Positions 17,240 through 26,072 of a DNA stretch of 64,000 nt are shown here, piece after piece; position 1 is the first letter of the stretch, and every line of letters starts with the position of its first letter. The stretch is from contig NZ_CP080492.1 in NCBI RefSeq assembly GCF_019464495.1, positions 1,364,001 to 1,428,000 on the forward strand. Direction: 5' to 3'. The position numbers were made by a program, and so were the translations under genes. This stretch comes from Leucobacter luti. GTDB lineage: Bacteria; Actinomycetota; Actinomycetes; Actinomycetales; Microbacteriaceae. The notes under the pieces were generated by a model, which was given only the letters and a program-made list of their open reading frames with translations, was not told the origin of the DNA and ran no database searches.

Positions 17240-18465
17240 CTTCCCTCTTCTCCCGATTCGCCGGCTGGGCCGTGGCACACCGCTCCAAGTTGCCTCAGTG
17301 GGCGCAGCGCCTGATGGAGTCTGCCGCACGCAATCCCGACGGCCTCGTAGGGAAGCTCAGCGCCCGCCTCATGGGCTCGGGCGGCGATGCCGCAGTCACG
17401 AGCGTTCCCGACGCGGAGATCCGGGTGTATGTCGCGCCAACGAACTATGCCGGGCAGGGGTACCTGTGGGCACGGGCACTCGAGTCCGCTGATTCACGGA
17501 TCGGCGCCCGCAATATGGCGATTGATTTGCCTGGCGGGTACGCGTTCCTTGCCGACACACTTGTTCCCATTGCCGCAGTGAACGCTTCAGCTGACTGGGC
17601 GGCGGCAGAATGGGCGGCGGTACGTCAGTTTACTCACGTACTTTTCGAAGCCGAGCGGCCCATCTTTGGCAAGCAGTTCGGGCGCAACATACACGCCGAA
17701 GTTGCCGCGCTCGAAGCAGCCGGCGTCTCCGTCGCGTTCCTCGGACACGGCACCGATGTCCGCGATCCTGACCACCACATGGAGCTGACCCCCTGGTCGC
17801 CATATGGGGAGGACCCGCGCACACCGGTGCTGCGGACAGACGCCCAAGCGAACATTGCATTGCTTGAACAGCTCCGCAGGCCAACGTTCATCTCAACCCC
17901 CGATCTTGCGGCGGACCTCCCATGGGCCGTATGGTGCCCGGTGGTGGTCGATACCGCACGCTTCACGGCTGCTGACTCCGCGTTCGCTACTGACGGCGAG
18001 CGCATACGGGTGATCCATGCCTCAAGCAACCCTTTGCAGAAAGGCAGTGACCGGATCGAGCCTGCACTCGCTCCCCTCATCGAATCCGGAGAGATCGAGT
18101 ACGAGCTCATCACCGCGACGCCCGCCGCGGAAATGCCGGGCGTGTTTGCCGCGGCCGACATTGTGCTCGATCAGTTCCGCGTCGGTTCGTACGGGGTCGC
18201 CGCTTGCGAGGCGATGGCGGCTGGCCGCGTCGTTGTCGGGCACGTGCTTCCATCCGTCCGCGCGCGCATCCTGCGCGACACCGGCCTGGAGCTCCCGATC
18301 GTTGAGGCGACACCGGACACGCTGCACGACGTTATTGCCGCCCTCCTCGCAGATCCTGTCGCTGCTCGCGCGGCAGCTGCAGCGGGACCTGAGTACGTCT
18401 CGGGAGTGCACTCTGGCGCGATGAGTGCTGCGGCGCTCATCCACCATTGGGTCGATCCCGTCTAG
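17236..18465 (+). CDS. Glycosyltransferase (GT-B), paralogue 3 of 3
   Basis: 409 residues, closest to the first paralogue: 'RNPDGLVGKLSARLMG', 'VYVAPTNYAGQGYLWARALE', 'ARNMAIDLPGGYAFLADTLVPI', 'AFLGHGTDVRDPDHH', 'VIHASSNPLQKGSDRI' and 'VLDQFRVGSYGVAACEAMAAG'. It lacks the basic 'LPSRH' of the other two, having 'RDPDHH' at that position, which may mark a different acceptor. It is translationally coupled to the GT4 gene by ATGA. Its 3' end overlaps by 4 nt a minus-strand acyltransferase remnant. Confidence 0.83.
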   Translation: MTSLFSRFAGWAVAHRSKLPQWAQRLMESAARNPDGLVGKLSARLMGSGGDAAVTSVPDAEIRVYVAPTNYAGQGYLWARALESADSRIGARNMAIDLPGGYAFLADTLVPIAAVNASADWAAAEWAAVRQFTHVLFEAERPIFGKQFGRNIHAEVAALEAAGVSVAFLGHGTDVRDPDHHMELTPWSPYGEDPRTPVLRTDAQANIALLEQLRRPTFISTPDLAADLPWAVWCPVVVDTARFTAADSAFATDGERIRVIHASSNPLQKGSDRIEPALAPLIESGEIEYELITATPAAEMPGVFAAADIVLDQFRVGSYGVAACEAMAAGRVVVGHVLPSVRARILRDTGLELPIVEATPDTLHDVIAALLADPVAARAAAAAGPEYVSGVHSGAMSAAALIHHWVDPV

Positions 18466-18599
18466 AGCATCCTGATCGTGCGCTGATCCGGCGCATCTTT
18501 CCAGCTGCGCACCCTGCGCTCAACCGGGTACTCGATCCAGTCATGCAGCGCGTATGGAATGTTCGAGAGCGCAACGGCAACCATGAGGAGGGGCTCCCC
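18462..18599 (-). pseudogene. C-terminal remnant of an acyltransferase-3-like membrane protein
   Basis: Read on the minus strand, an open segment bounded by stops encodes 45 residues: 'GEPLLMVAVALSNIPYALHD' continuing 'WIEYPVERRVRSWKDAP' and ending 'TIRML'. One hydrophobic helix followed by E-x-P-x-x-R is how acyltransferase family 3 (OafA-like) proteins end. No upstream continuation in any minus frame was found up to 18866, so only the tail survives. Such enzymes O-acetylate surface glycans. Family assignment rests on a short stretch. Confidence 0.5.
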
Positions 18600-18866
18600 T
18601 CATCGAAGCGCAACCTCATGACGGTTTCAGCTGGCTTCAGAGCGCGAGGGACGGCCCTGATCGCAGAACACGGAGCCCAGACCGAATCTGATTTCCGGGA
18701 GCGCTGCCTGTCAGCCGCATTTCGGCCCTGGCGAGTCCGCCTGTCGAGTGATGCAGGAGTCGCGGTGAACATCGCTGGAAAACAGTGGAGACACTGCAGG
18801 CGAATCGGTGTCTCCGCGAAGTCTCCGCTGCACGAGACAGCTGACTGGGCCGGTACGATCGAAACT
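18600..18866. other. Intergenic stretch with no recognisable gene
   Basis: Between the acyltransferase remnant and the GT2 start. No convincing coding frame on either strand; probably residue of the same decayed acyltransferase. Its right end contains TACGAT (18854-18859), 7 nt before the GT2 ATG. Confidence 0.4.
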
Positions 18867-19952
18867 ATGTCTGATCCACGCGTCGATATCACGATCGCTG
18901 TCCACTCCGCCTCACGTCCCGTCGCCCGAGCGGTCGCTTCGGTGCTCGATCACACCGTGGCACCCGTGCGGGTCAATGTCGTGGCGCACAATATCGATCC
19001 GGAGATCATCCGCACGAACCTCGGACGCTTCGCGAGCGATCCCCGGCTGCGGCTGCTTGAACTCCGAGATGGGATCCCCTCCCCGGCCGGCCCGATGAAC
19101 TTTGGTTTTGCGTCCTCGACCGCCCCGTTCATCTCCGTGATGGGTTCTGATGACGAACTCGCCCCCGGGGCGATCGACTCGTGGCTTGCGGTGCATGAGG
19201 CCACGCGCGCAGAGGTCGTTATCGCGAAAATCCAGCTCGCAGACGGGCGCACTGATCCATATCCACCTGTGCGCAATGGCCGCCGCACGCGCGCGCTGCA
19301 CGGCCGGCGCGACCGCCTTGCGTACCGCAGTGCCCCACTTGGCCTCATCGACCGAGCGCGCTTCGGTGAGCTTCGCCTCACGGAAGGGCTCCCCTCCGGC
19401 GAAGACCTCGCGTACTCGCTCACGCTCTGGTTCACCGGCCAACGTCTCGCCTACGATCTGGATGGCCCCGCGTACGTCATCAACGACGATGCGTCCGATC
19501 GCGTCACGGCATCTCCGCGACCACTCGCCCAAGATTTCTCGTTCCTCGATGAGCTTGAGTCATTCGCGTGGTTCGCGCGCGCCAGCCGGGCAGATCGGAT
19601 CGCGATTGTCGTCAAGCTGATCCGGATCCACGTGTTTGACGCGGTGCTCGCTCGGATCGGTTCAGCTGAGGCGCTTGCTGAGAACCGCTCCGATATTCTT
19701 GCGCTGCTCGACCGCTTCGAGCACATCGCGCCGGGAGCGACCGCGCTCCTCTCACTCGCCGACCGACGAGTGTTCGACGCCCTCCGTGATCCAAGCGGCA
19801 CACCGGCAGACATTTTGCGGGGTCTCGAAGCTCGCCACGCGTATCTGTCGGTACCGACGCTCCTGACACGCAATCCGTTCCTCGCGCTGCGTGCACAGGC
19901 CCCGTTCCGCACACTCTTCGCTGGCTTCCGGATCATGAACGGGAAGCGCTAG
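18867..19952 (+). CDS. Glycosyltransferase family 2
   Basis: 361 residues. The N-terminal GT-A fold 'VDITIAVHSASRPVARAVASVLDHT' and 'GPMNFGFASSTAPFISVMGSDDEL' (about 77-100) carries a GSDDE metal motif; 'GLPSGEDLAYSLTLWFTGQRLAYD' follows as the acceptor-side region, and the rest is helical. Start ATG 18867 is preceded by TACGAT with a 7-nt gap and no Shine-Dalgarno, so a leaderless message is likely. An in-frame extension to about 18447 overlaps the previous gene's 3' end and has poor composition, so it was rejected. It is convergent with the ABC transporter, 5 bp between stops. Confidence 0.83.
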   Translation: MSDPRVDITIAVHSASRPVARAVASVLDHTVAPVRVNVVAHNIDPEIIRTNLGRFASDPRLRLLELRDGIPSPAGPMNFGFASSTAPFISVMGSDDELAPGAIDSWLAVHEATRAEVVIAKIQLADGRTDPYPPVRNGRRTRALHGRRDRLAYRSAPLGLIDRARFGELRLTEGLPSGEDLAYSLTLWFTGQRLAYDLDGPAYVINDDASDRVTASPRPLAQDFSFLDELESFAWFARASRADRIAIVVKLIRIHVFDAVLARIGSAEALAENRSDILALLDRFEHIAPGATALLSLADRRVFDALRDPSGTPADILRGLEARHAYLSVPTLLTRNPFLALRAQAPFRTLFAGFRIMNGKR

Positions 19953-19957
19953 TCCCG

Positions 19958-21781
19958 CTACGGTGCCGCCGGATTCTCCGGCTCCCCAACCCCAAGCTCC
20001 GACGCGAGGCCAGCCAGCGCAACCTGCTCACCAAACGCAGGGTGCGCACGCGCCACCTCAGTGAAGCTGCCCTGCGCCACGATGACACCGTCGTCGAGGT
20101 AGCAGATCCGGTCGTAGTCCTTGATCGTCGACAACCGGTGCGCAACTGAAATCAGCGTCACCTCGCCCTGCAGGCTCCGGATCGCCTTCGTGACCTCGTC
20201 CTCAGTCTTGGTGTCGAGCGAGCTGGTCGATTCGTCGAGCACCAGCACGAGCGGGTCAGTGTAGAGCGCACGAGCGATGCCGAGCCGCTGTTGCTGTCCG
20301 CCGGAGAGTGACACCCCGCGCTCGCCGATGCGTTCGTCGATGCCGCCGGCGCGCGAGTCGATGAGGGTGCCGAGCTGTGCACGTCGCAGCGCGTGCTCCA
20401 CGCGGTCCCGGTCCAGATCATCGCCCCAGGTCAACGCAACGTTTTGCGCAATGGTGGCGTCGAACAGCGCCACCCGCTGCGGCACATAGCCCACGCGACC
20501 GCGCCACTGTTTCAATACTGAGCGCAGCGATTCTCCGTCGATCTCGAGTTCCCCTGACGAGGGCTGACTCAGCCCCAGCAGGAGATCGATCAGTGTCGAC
20601 TTACCCGCGCCAGACGGGCCGACAATTCCGACGGAGCTGCCGAATGGGATCTCCAGCGACATGCCGCGAATCACCTCGTCCTCGGCCGCCGGGTAGCGGA
20701 AGTGAACGTCCGCGAGCCGGAGCTTTCCTGGCCGCTCAGCGAGCGTCGCCGTGTCGGCAGGCGCCTGCGAGGTTTCCATGTCGCGCTCAGCGGCAATCAT
20801 GTCGCCGATGACATCCTTCGCGCCGGGAGTGCTGGCGGTCGCCTGCACGATGCCTCCCTGGAGGCCGGTGAGTGCCGGGATGAGACGGATGCCGGTCATC
20901 GCGAAGAGCGCGACAGAGCTCAGGCCAGCAGCCATTCCGCCCTGCCAGACGGCGAAGCCACCGATGAGGATGACGCCGCCGAACAGCGCAGCCTCGTAGG
21001 CGAAGCCCGGCAAGATTCCCAGGAACGCACCGTTGGCGCGGGCCCGCACACTGTGCCGTCGGTTATTTGTCACCAGATCCGCTACTTCACTCAGCCGGTT
21101 GCGCAGGCTGAGCTCCTTCAGCGCATCGATCATCTCGGTCATCAGATTGGCTACCCGGTAGCCGTAATAGAGGTTGACCTGGCCGGCTTCGAGCGCGCGT
21201 TTCGTAACCACGAAGTGCACCAGCAGCATGACGAGCGAGAGATACACGAACGCGATCGCTGAGGTCATCGGGTCGGCCACCACGAGCACACCGAGCACCA
21301 GCACGAACGTGAAGAACGAGCTCGGGATCCGCATGATTGGCAGCACAAACCCGGCCATCGTGTTCGCGATTCCGGCATCTGCAATACGGGTGATCTCTGC
21401 GACGGAGCGCTTTGCCCGTTCCTCCCAGCTGGAGTTGATGTAGGCCCGGAAGAGCCGGTCCCCGATCTCCAGCTCGTACCGCGCGAAGCGCCGGGTAGCA
21501 AACCACTGCAGCACCACATTGAGCACGGACTTCAGAATCATCAGCAGCAGGGCAATGAGCACGAAGATCGGCGCGCTCTCCGGGGCCACGTCCCCGATCA
21601 CTGGAAGCGAAATGGTATCGCCCGTGAGCGCAGGCCCAATGACGATGGCGAGCAACGCCATGCCGACCGCGTCAAGTGCCGTGATCAGGCTTGTCGCCAC
21701 CATGAAACCAACGAAGTAGCGCTGTGCTCCCTGTGGGAGCAGCGGGAGGAGCTGCCGGAGGACCGACCAGATTTCTTTCAT
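19958..21781 (-). CDS. ABC transporter, fused permease-ATPase (MsbA-like)
   Basis: 607 residues: six-helix transmembrane domain (about 1-310) and nucleotide-binding domain with Walker A 'VGPSGAGKSTLIDLLLG' (about 381-397), signature 'LSGGQQQRLGIARAL' and Walker B 'LVLVLDESTSSLD', and the H-loop 'LISVAHRLSTI'. Half-transporters of this type act as homodimers to flip lipid-linked glycans or lipids. It lies 37 bp downstream of the DegT aminotransferase on the same strand, so the pair may form an operon. A PglK-like flippase role for lipid-linked oligosaccharide is plausible but cannot be read from sequence. Confidence 0.87.
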   Translation of the reverse strand: MKEIWSVLRQLLPLLPQGAQRYFVGFMVATSLITALDAVGMALLAIVIGPALTGDTISLPVIGDVAPESAPIFVLIALLLMILKSVLNVVLQWFATRRFARYELEIGDRLFRAYINSSWEERAKRSVAEITRIADAGIANTMAGFVLPIMRIPSSFFTFVLVLGVLVVADPMTSAIAFVYLSLVMLLVHFVVTKRALEAGQVNLYYGYRVANLMTEMIDALKELSLRNRLSEVADLVTNNRRHSVRARANGAFLGILPGFAYEAALFGGVILIGGFAVWQGGMAAGLSSVALFAMTGIRLIPALTGLQGGIVQATASTPGAKDVIGDMIAAERDMETSQAPADTATLAERPGKLRLADVHFRYPAAEDEVIRGMSLEIPFGSSVGIVGPSGAGKSTLIDLLLGLSQPSSGELEIDGESLRSVLKQWRGRVGYVPQRVALFDATIAQNVALTWGDDLDRDRVEHALRRAQLGTLIDSRAGGIDERIGERGVSLSGGQQQRLGIARALYTDPLVLVLDESTSSLDTKTEDEVTKAIRSLQGEVTLISVAHRLSTIKDYDRICYLDDGVIVAQGSFTEVARAHPAFGEQVALAGLASELGVGEPENPAAP

Positions 21782-21818
21782 AACGTGTCAGGCTTCGCGA
21801 ACGCGAAGGGGCCCGAGC

Positions 21819-22931
21819 CTACGCCCCCGCCTGCAGCACAGCGGTGACTCCAGCGATAATGCGATCGACGTCGCCAGCGGCGAGCGACGGGTGCACCGGC
21901 AGCGAGAGCACTTCGGACGCTGCTCGCTCGGTCTCGGGAAGCTCGAGTCCAGGCGCGAAGTGTGCGAGAGACGGGAGCCGGTGGTTCGGGATCGGATAGT
22001 ACACGCCGGAGCCAATGTTGTGCTCCGCCTTCAGCGCGTCGCGCAGGCCATCCCGCTCCGCAGCATCGACGCGGATCGTGTACTGGTGATACACGTGCAC
22101 GGCTTCTGCCGCCACGTATGGCAGGGTGAGCCCGGCAATCCCGGCAAGCCCGGCGTTCAACGCTGCGGCGTTCGCCTGACGCTGCGCAGTCCACGCGTCG
22201 ACTTTGGTGAGTTGCACGCGACCGATCGCTGCGTGCAGATCCGTCATCCGCGCGTTGAAGCCGATGACCTCATTCGCATACTGCGTTTCCATGCCCTGGT
22301 TGCGAAGGAGGCGCACGTTCCGCGCGAGGTCGTCAGTCGCGCACGTCACCATGCCGCCTTCACCAGACGTCATGTTCTTTGTCGGGTAGAGGCTGAACAT
22401 CGCGAAATCCCCGATGGTACCTGCCGGGCGACCGTTCCAGGAAGCACCGTGGGCCTGGGCCGCGTCCTCGTAGATTGCGAGGCCGTGCTCCTTGGCAATC
22501 GCCTCAATCTGATCGACGAGGAACGGGTGCCCGTACAGATGCACCGGCATGATGCCTTTCGTGCGAGGCGTGATCGCCGCGCGCACGGAATCGGGATCAA
22601 GCGAGAAGGTCTGCGGATCGATGTCGGCAAACACCGGGGTCGCACCGGTGAGCGCCACCGAGTTACCGGTTGCAGCAAACGTGAAAGAGGGGACGATCAC
22701 TTCGTCGCCGGCTCCGACACCTGCCGCAAGCAAGCCAAGATGTTGACCACTTGTACCTGAATTTACGGCCACTGTGGCCCGCCCGTTCACGAAATGTTCG
22801 GCGAACTCCAATTCGAAGGCTGCCACTTCCGGCCCTTGGGCGATCATGCCGGAGCGCAAAACGCGGTCTACCGCAGCTCGCTCTTCGTCGCCAATGATCG
22901 GCTTTGCCGCTGGGATGAACTCTGCTGACAT
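21819..22931 (-). CDS. DegT/DnrJ/EryC1/StrS sugar aminotransferase
   Basis: 370 residues. PLP-dependent enzyme that converts a keto-sugar nucleotide to an amino sugar. 'NSGTSGQHLGLLAAGVGAGDEVIVPSFTF' (about 57-85), 'YEDAAQAHGA' with the cofactor Asp, and 'FSLYPTKNMTSGEGGMV' where the Lys is the expected Schiff-base residue (about 181). Together with the Gfo/Idh oxidoreductase and the acyltransferases at 11917 and 26073 this gives the enzyme set for a diacetamido-type sugar (inference; the UDP-sugar dehydrogenase is not in the window). Start ATG has AAAGG about 11 nt upstream. Divergent from the gene at 22990. Confidence 0.9.
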   Translation of the reverse strand: MSAEFIPAAKPIIGDEERAAVDRVLRSGMIAQGPEVAAFELEFAEHFVNGRATVAVNSGTSGQHLGLLAAGVGAGDEVIVPSFTFAATGNSVALTGATPVFADIDPQTFSLDPDSVRAAITPRTKGIMPVHLYGHPFLVDQIEAIAKEHGLAIYEDAAQAHGASWNGRPAGTIGDFAMFSLYPTKNMTSGEGGMVTCATDDLARNVRLLRNQGMETQYANEVIGFNARMTDLHAAIGRVQLTKVDAWTAQRQANAAALNAGLAGIAGLTLPYVAAEAVHVYHQYTIRVDAAERDGLRDALKAEHNIGSGVYYPIPNHRLPSLAHFAPGLELPETERAASEVLSLPVHPSLAAGDVDRIIAGVTAVLQAGA

Positions 22932-22989
22932 CTATTCACACCTTTCGTGGGCACGGGATTGCCCGACGTTCATCTGCCAGAATACCTGT

Positions 22990-23685
22990 ATGACCTCTGA
23001 ATCAGCGGCAGCGCCCGCTTCCGCTGGCGACACCTGGGTGGTGATCCCGCTCTACAACGAGGCGACCGTGATCGCTGAGGTGGTCCAGGGCCTCCTCCCC
23101 GAGTTCCCCCTGGTTGTCTGCATCGACGACGGATCGAGCGACGGCTCTGGGGAGATCGCACGGCGCGCCGGTGCCCGCGTCGTGACGCACCCCATCAATC
23201 TTGGCCAGGGCGCGGCGCTCCAAACCGGATTCGACTATGCGCTCGAACGGGGCGCTCGATTCGTTGTGACGTTCGACGCAGACGGACAGCACCGAGTCGA
23301 GGACGCGGTCGCGATGCTGCAGCGCGCCCGCGCAGAGGACCTCGCGATCGTGTTCGGTTCTCGGTTTCTCGACGACCGCACGAACCCTGGCATTCTCAAG
23401 AAGATCGTATTGAAGACCGCAGTAGCCGTGACAAATGTGACCACACGGACGCGCCTCACTGACGCCCACAACGGGCTTCGCATCATCCGGGCTGACGCGC
23501 TGCGCAGGATCAAGTTGCGCCAGGATCGTATGGCGCACGGTACAGAGATCGTCGTCCAACTCGGCCGCACCGGGCTGCCGTATGCAGAGCACCCCGTCGA
23601 AGTGATCTACTCGGAGTATTCGAAGGCCAAAGGTCAATCGCTGCTCAACTCCGTGAACATCCTCGTTGACCTGATCATTCGGTAG
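22990..23685 (+). CDS. Polyprenyl-phosphate glycosyltransferase (GT2, DPM1-like)
   Basis: 231 residues, GT-A fold: 'WVVIPLYNEATVIAEVVQGLL' (about 16-36), 'VVCIDDGSSDGSGEIA', the DxD-containing 'VVTFDADGQHRVEDA' (about 95-109), 'GSRFLDDRTNPGILK' and 'THNGLR'-like 'DAHNGLRII'. Such enzymes load a sugar onto undecaprenyl phosphate for use outside the membrane by GT-C enzymes. No C-terminal membrane helices are present; a DUF2304 membrane partner follows 9 bp downstream, as is typical for this group. ATG 22990 is preceded by CAGAAT with a 6-nt gap. First gene of a probable operon running to 28814. Confidence 0.88.
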   Translation: MTSESAAAPASAGDTWVVIPLYNEATVIAEVVQGLLPEFPLVVCIDDGSSDGSGEIARRAGARVVTHPINLGQGAALQTGFDYALERGARFVVTFDADGQHRVEDAVAMLQRARAEDLAIVFGSRFLDDRTNPGILKKIVLKTAVAVTNVTTRTRLTDAHNGLRIIRADALRRIKLRQDRMAHGTEIVVQLGRTGLPYAEHPVEVIYSEYSKAKGQSLLNSVNILVDLIIR

Positions 23686-23694
23686 GGACACACT

Positions 23695-24081
23695 ATGACG
23701 CTCTTCCAGTTTCTCCTGATCGCGGCGGTCGTCATCGCGGCAACTCTCGCCGTGCGCTTTCTGCCTGGCGAGCGCTCGCTCGCGCTCAAACGAATTTTCG
23801 CCATCCTGTTTGTCGCCGCAGCGGTCCTCGCGATCGTTTTCCCCGGCGTGCTCACCGCGGTCGCCAACTTCTTCGGTATTGGCCGCGGCACTGACCTGCT
23901 GCTGTACGTATTCATAGTCGCGATGCTGATTTTCGCGACCGCAACAGTGCGCGCAAAGGCACGCAGTGACGCGAGGGTCACCGAGCTCGCACGCGCCGTC
24001 GCGCTCATGGAAGTCAGGATTGCGGAGCGGAGCCCCGGCGCCACCCCGCCTCCTGAAGCCGAGGAAACGAGCACACCGTGA
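23695..24081 (+). CDS. DUF2304 membrane protein
   Basis: 128 residues with three hydrophobic helices (about 3-20, 33-53, 68-88) and a charged cytoplasmic tail with Pro/Glu-rich end. Size, topology and position right after a DPM1-like transferase match DUF2304 proteins, which probably anchor or assist the polyprenyl-phosphate glycosyltransferase. Its stop overlaps the next start (GTGA at 24078). Confidence 0.85.
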   Translation: MTLFQFLLIAAVVIAATLAVRFLPGERSLALKRIFAILFVAAAVLAIVFPGVLTAVANFFGIGRGTDLLLYVFIVAMLIFATATVRAKARSDARVTELARAVALMEVRIAERSPGATPPPEAEETSTP

Positions 24082-26063
24082 TGGCTTGGATCGCCCTCGT
24101 GGCACCCGTCGTCGCGGCGGTACTGATTATTGCGGTGCTTGGTTTGCCCGCCGCGCTCGCACTCCGCCTGCGTGGTTTCGCAATCGCGTTGGTCGCCGTG
24201 CCCGCAGCATTTGCCGTACTCGCGCTCAGCACCGTCGTTACACCCTTCGTCGGAATCAGTTGGTCGCTGATTCCTGCGCTTGGCATTGCGATTCTCCTCG
24301 CCGCCGCACTGTGGCTTCTTCGCCGCTGGCTCGGCGCACCAGCCCTGTCCAACTCGGGACGCGTGCGGCACGCTGAACTCTGGATCGGGCTCGGGGCTGC
24401 CGCCCTCGGCGGCAGTGTCATTGCGGTGTCGCTGGCGTCCGGCCTTGGTTCTCCCGGAGCCATTTCCCAGACGTTTGATGCGAACTTTCATCTGAATACA
24501 GTCCGCTACATCCTCGACACAGGGTCGGCCTCGCCGTTCGGCATGGAGCTGACTACGCCTGGCTCCCCGGGGTTCTATCCGGCCCTCTGGCACGCATTCG
24601 TAGCGCTCATTGTCCAACTCACTGGGGCGACCATCCCCCTTGCGACCAATGCTGCCCTGTTCGTGGTGTCCGCGGTTGTGTGGCCAATCGGTGCCGTTGC
24701 CCTCGGCCGAGCCGTCGCGGGGCCCAGCACGCACGTCACGATTGTTTCTGGAGCTCTCGCTGCCGCATTCCCCAATTTCCCGCTCTTCCTTGCGGGGTAC
24801 GGGGTGATCTACCCAAATCTGTTCGCGCTGACATTGCTGCCCTATCTGCTCGTGGCCGGGCTGCAACTGCTCAACCTTGGTCCCGCCAGACGCTCGTTGC
24901 CGCTCGCGCCTGGCACACGCTGGCTGCTCTTCCTTGGCGCGCTTGGCGCCGCGGTGCTTGCGCACCCGAACGTCATCCACGCGGCTCTCGCCTGGGGCAT
25001 GGTCCCAGTGCTCATGGTTGCGTGGCGCGCACTCCGAGATCGCCCGGTACTCGGCCCGAGTGGCCTCTTGATCCAGCCAGCCATGGCCCCGGCGCTCCGG
25101 CGCGTTGGAGCGGCGCTCGGTGTTGTCGCCCTCATCGTGTTCACCACTGCCGCGTGGATCTTTGGCCAGACATATGACAACGCATGGCAGGGGTTCTACG
25201 GCCCTCGCAGTGCGGCGCTGCAGCTTATTGGTGGCACGCCCCACCTGGCAGGCCACGCTTGGACCGTTTCGCTGATCGTGCTGCTCGGTGTGGCACTGGC
25301 GTGGCGGCATCGCGGTCTGCGCTGGCTCCTGGGCTCTGCCGCGGCCCTTGCATTCCTGTACTGGGTATCCGATGGCTTCCCCTCAAGTGAGTGGCGCACC
25401 ATGTTCGTCGGCCCCTGGTATAACGATCCGCGCCGGCTGGCCTCACTCGTCCCCTTCGGCGCACTGCCACTCGCCGTGCTCGGAGCGTCAGCTGCATGGT
25501 CCATGTTGCGGCCCGGTCTCCGTCGGTTTGCGACGCTACGTGCCCGCCATCCAGAGCGCACGCGCCGACTGCTCGCTGGCTTTGCCATCCTTTTCCTGCT
25601 CGCTGCTGGACAGGCCGGGTCATTCTCGGCGCTGCAGTCGGTACGGGAGGGGTATGACAGCCGCAAGGCATTGTTGCTCGATCATGACGAGCGAGCACTC
25701 CTCGAGCGCCTTGATGAGGATGTGCCTACTGGTGAGGTCGTTGCGAACAACCCGCTGAACGGGAGTTCACTCAGCTACGCACTCGCCGATCGCGCCGTGT
25801 TGTTCCCGCACACGAACGGGAACTATGACCCTCGCGCCTACACGCTCGTCGGCACCCTGGTGTCTGATCCGGCCGCCGCCTGCGCGGCTTCCGCGGACCT
25901 AGGCGTGAGATTCGTGCTTGATTTCGGGACTGACTATATCTTCGAGAATGCAGGGAAGGTCTGGCCTCAGTTCGCCAAGCTGAAACAGCTTGACCGGTCC
26001 CCTCTCCTCACCGAGGTCGACCGCGAGGGCGACGCGGTGCTCTACCAAATCACGGGCTGCTAA
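24078..26063 (+). CDS. Large polytopic membrane protein, DUF6541-like (possible GT-C enzyme)
   Basis: 661 residues with about 12-14 hydrophobic segments and an extracytoplasmic C-terminal domain (about 540-661). The loop after the first helices contains 'FDANFHLNTVRYILDTG', with acidic and His residues as seen at GT-C active-site loops. The layout and the gene order DPM1-like, DUF2304, this protein fit a polyprenyl-phospho-sugar-dependent transferase that decorates the polymer outside the membrane. DUF6541 membership is by recollection; function is inferred. Start is GTG 24078 overlapping the previous stop, with ATG 24081 as alternative. Confidence 0.75.
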   Translation: MMAWIALVAPVVAAVLIIAVLGLPAALALRLRGFAIALVAVPAAFAVLALSTVVTPFVGISWSLIPALGIAILLAAALWLLRRWLGAPALSNSGRVRHAELWIGLGAAALGGSVIAVSLASGLGSPGAISQTFDANFHLNTVRYILDTGSASPFGMELTTPGSPGFYPALWHAFVALIVQLTGATIPLATNAALFVVSAVVWPIGAVALGRAVAGPSTHVTIVSGALAAAFPNFPLFLAGYGVIYPNLFALTLLPYLLVAGLQLLNLGPARRSLPLAPGTRWLLFLGALGAAVLAHPNVIHAALAWGMVPVLMVAWRALRDRPVLGPSGLLIQPAMAPALRRVGAALGVVALIVFTTAAWIFGQTYDNAWQGFYGPRSAALQLIGGTPHLAGHAWTVSLIVLLGVALAWRHRGLRWLLGSAAALAFLYWVSDGFPSSEWRTMFVGPWYNDPRRLASLVPFGALPLAVLGASAAWSMLRPGLRRFATLRARHPERTRRLLAGFAILFLLAAGQAGSFSALQSVREGYDSRKALLLDHDERALLERLDEDVPTGEVVANNPLNGSSLSYALADRAVLFPHTNGNYDPRAYTLVGTLVSDPAAACAASADLGVRFVLDFGTDYIFENAGKVWPQFAKLKQLDRSPLLTEVDREGDAVLYQITGC

Positions 26064-26072
26064 GGAGTTCCC

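Noticed and set aside
23634..25310. 558-residue minus-strand frame
   Set aside because: Arg/Glu/His-rich shadow of the DUF2304 and DUF6541-like membrane genes; no domain, and it lies antisense to a coherent operon.
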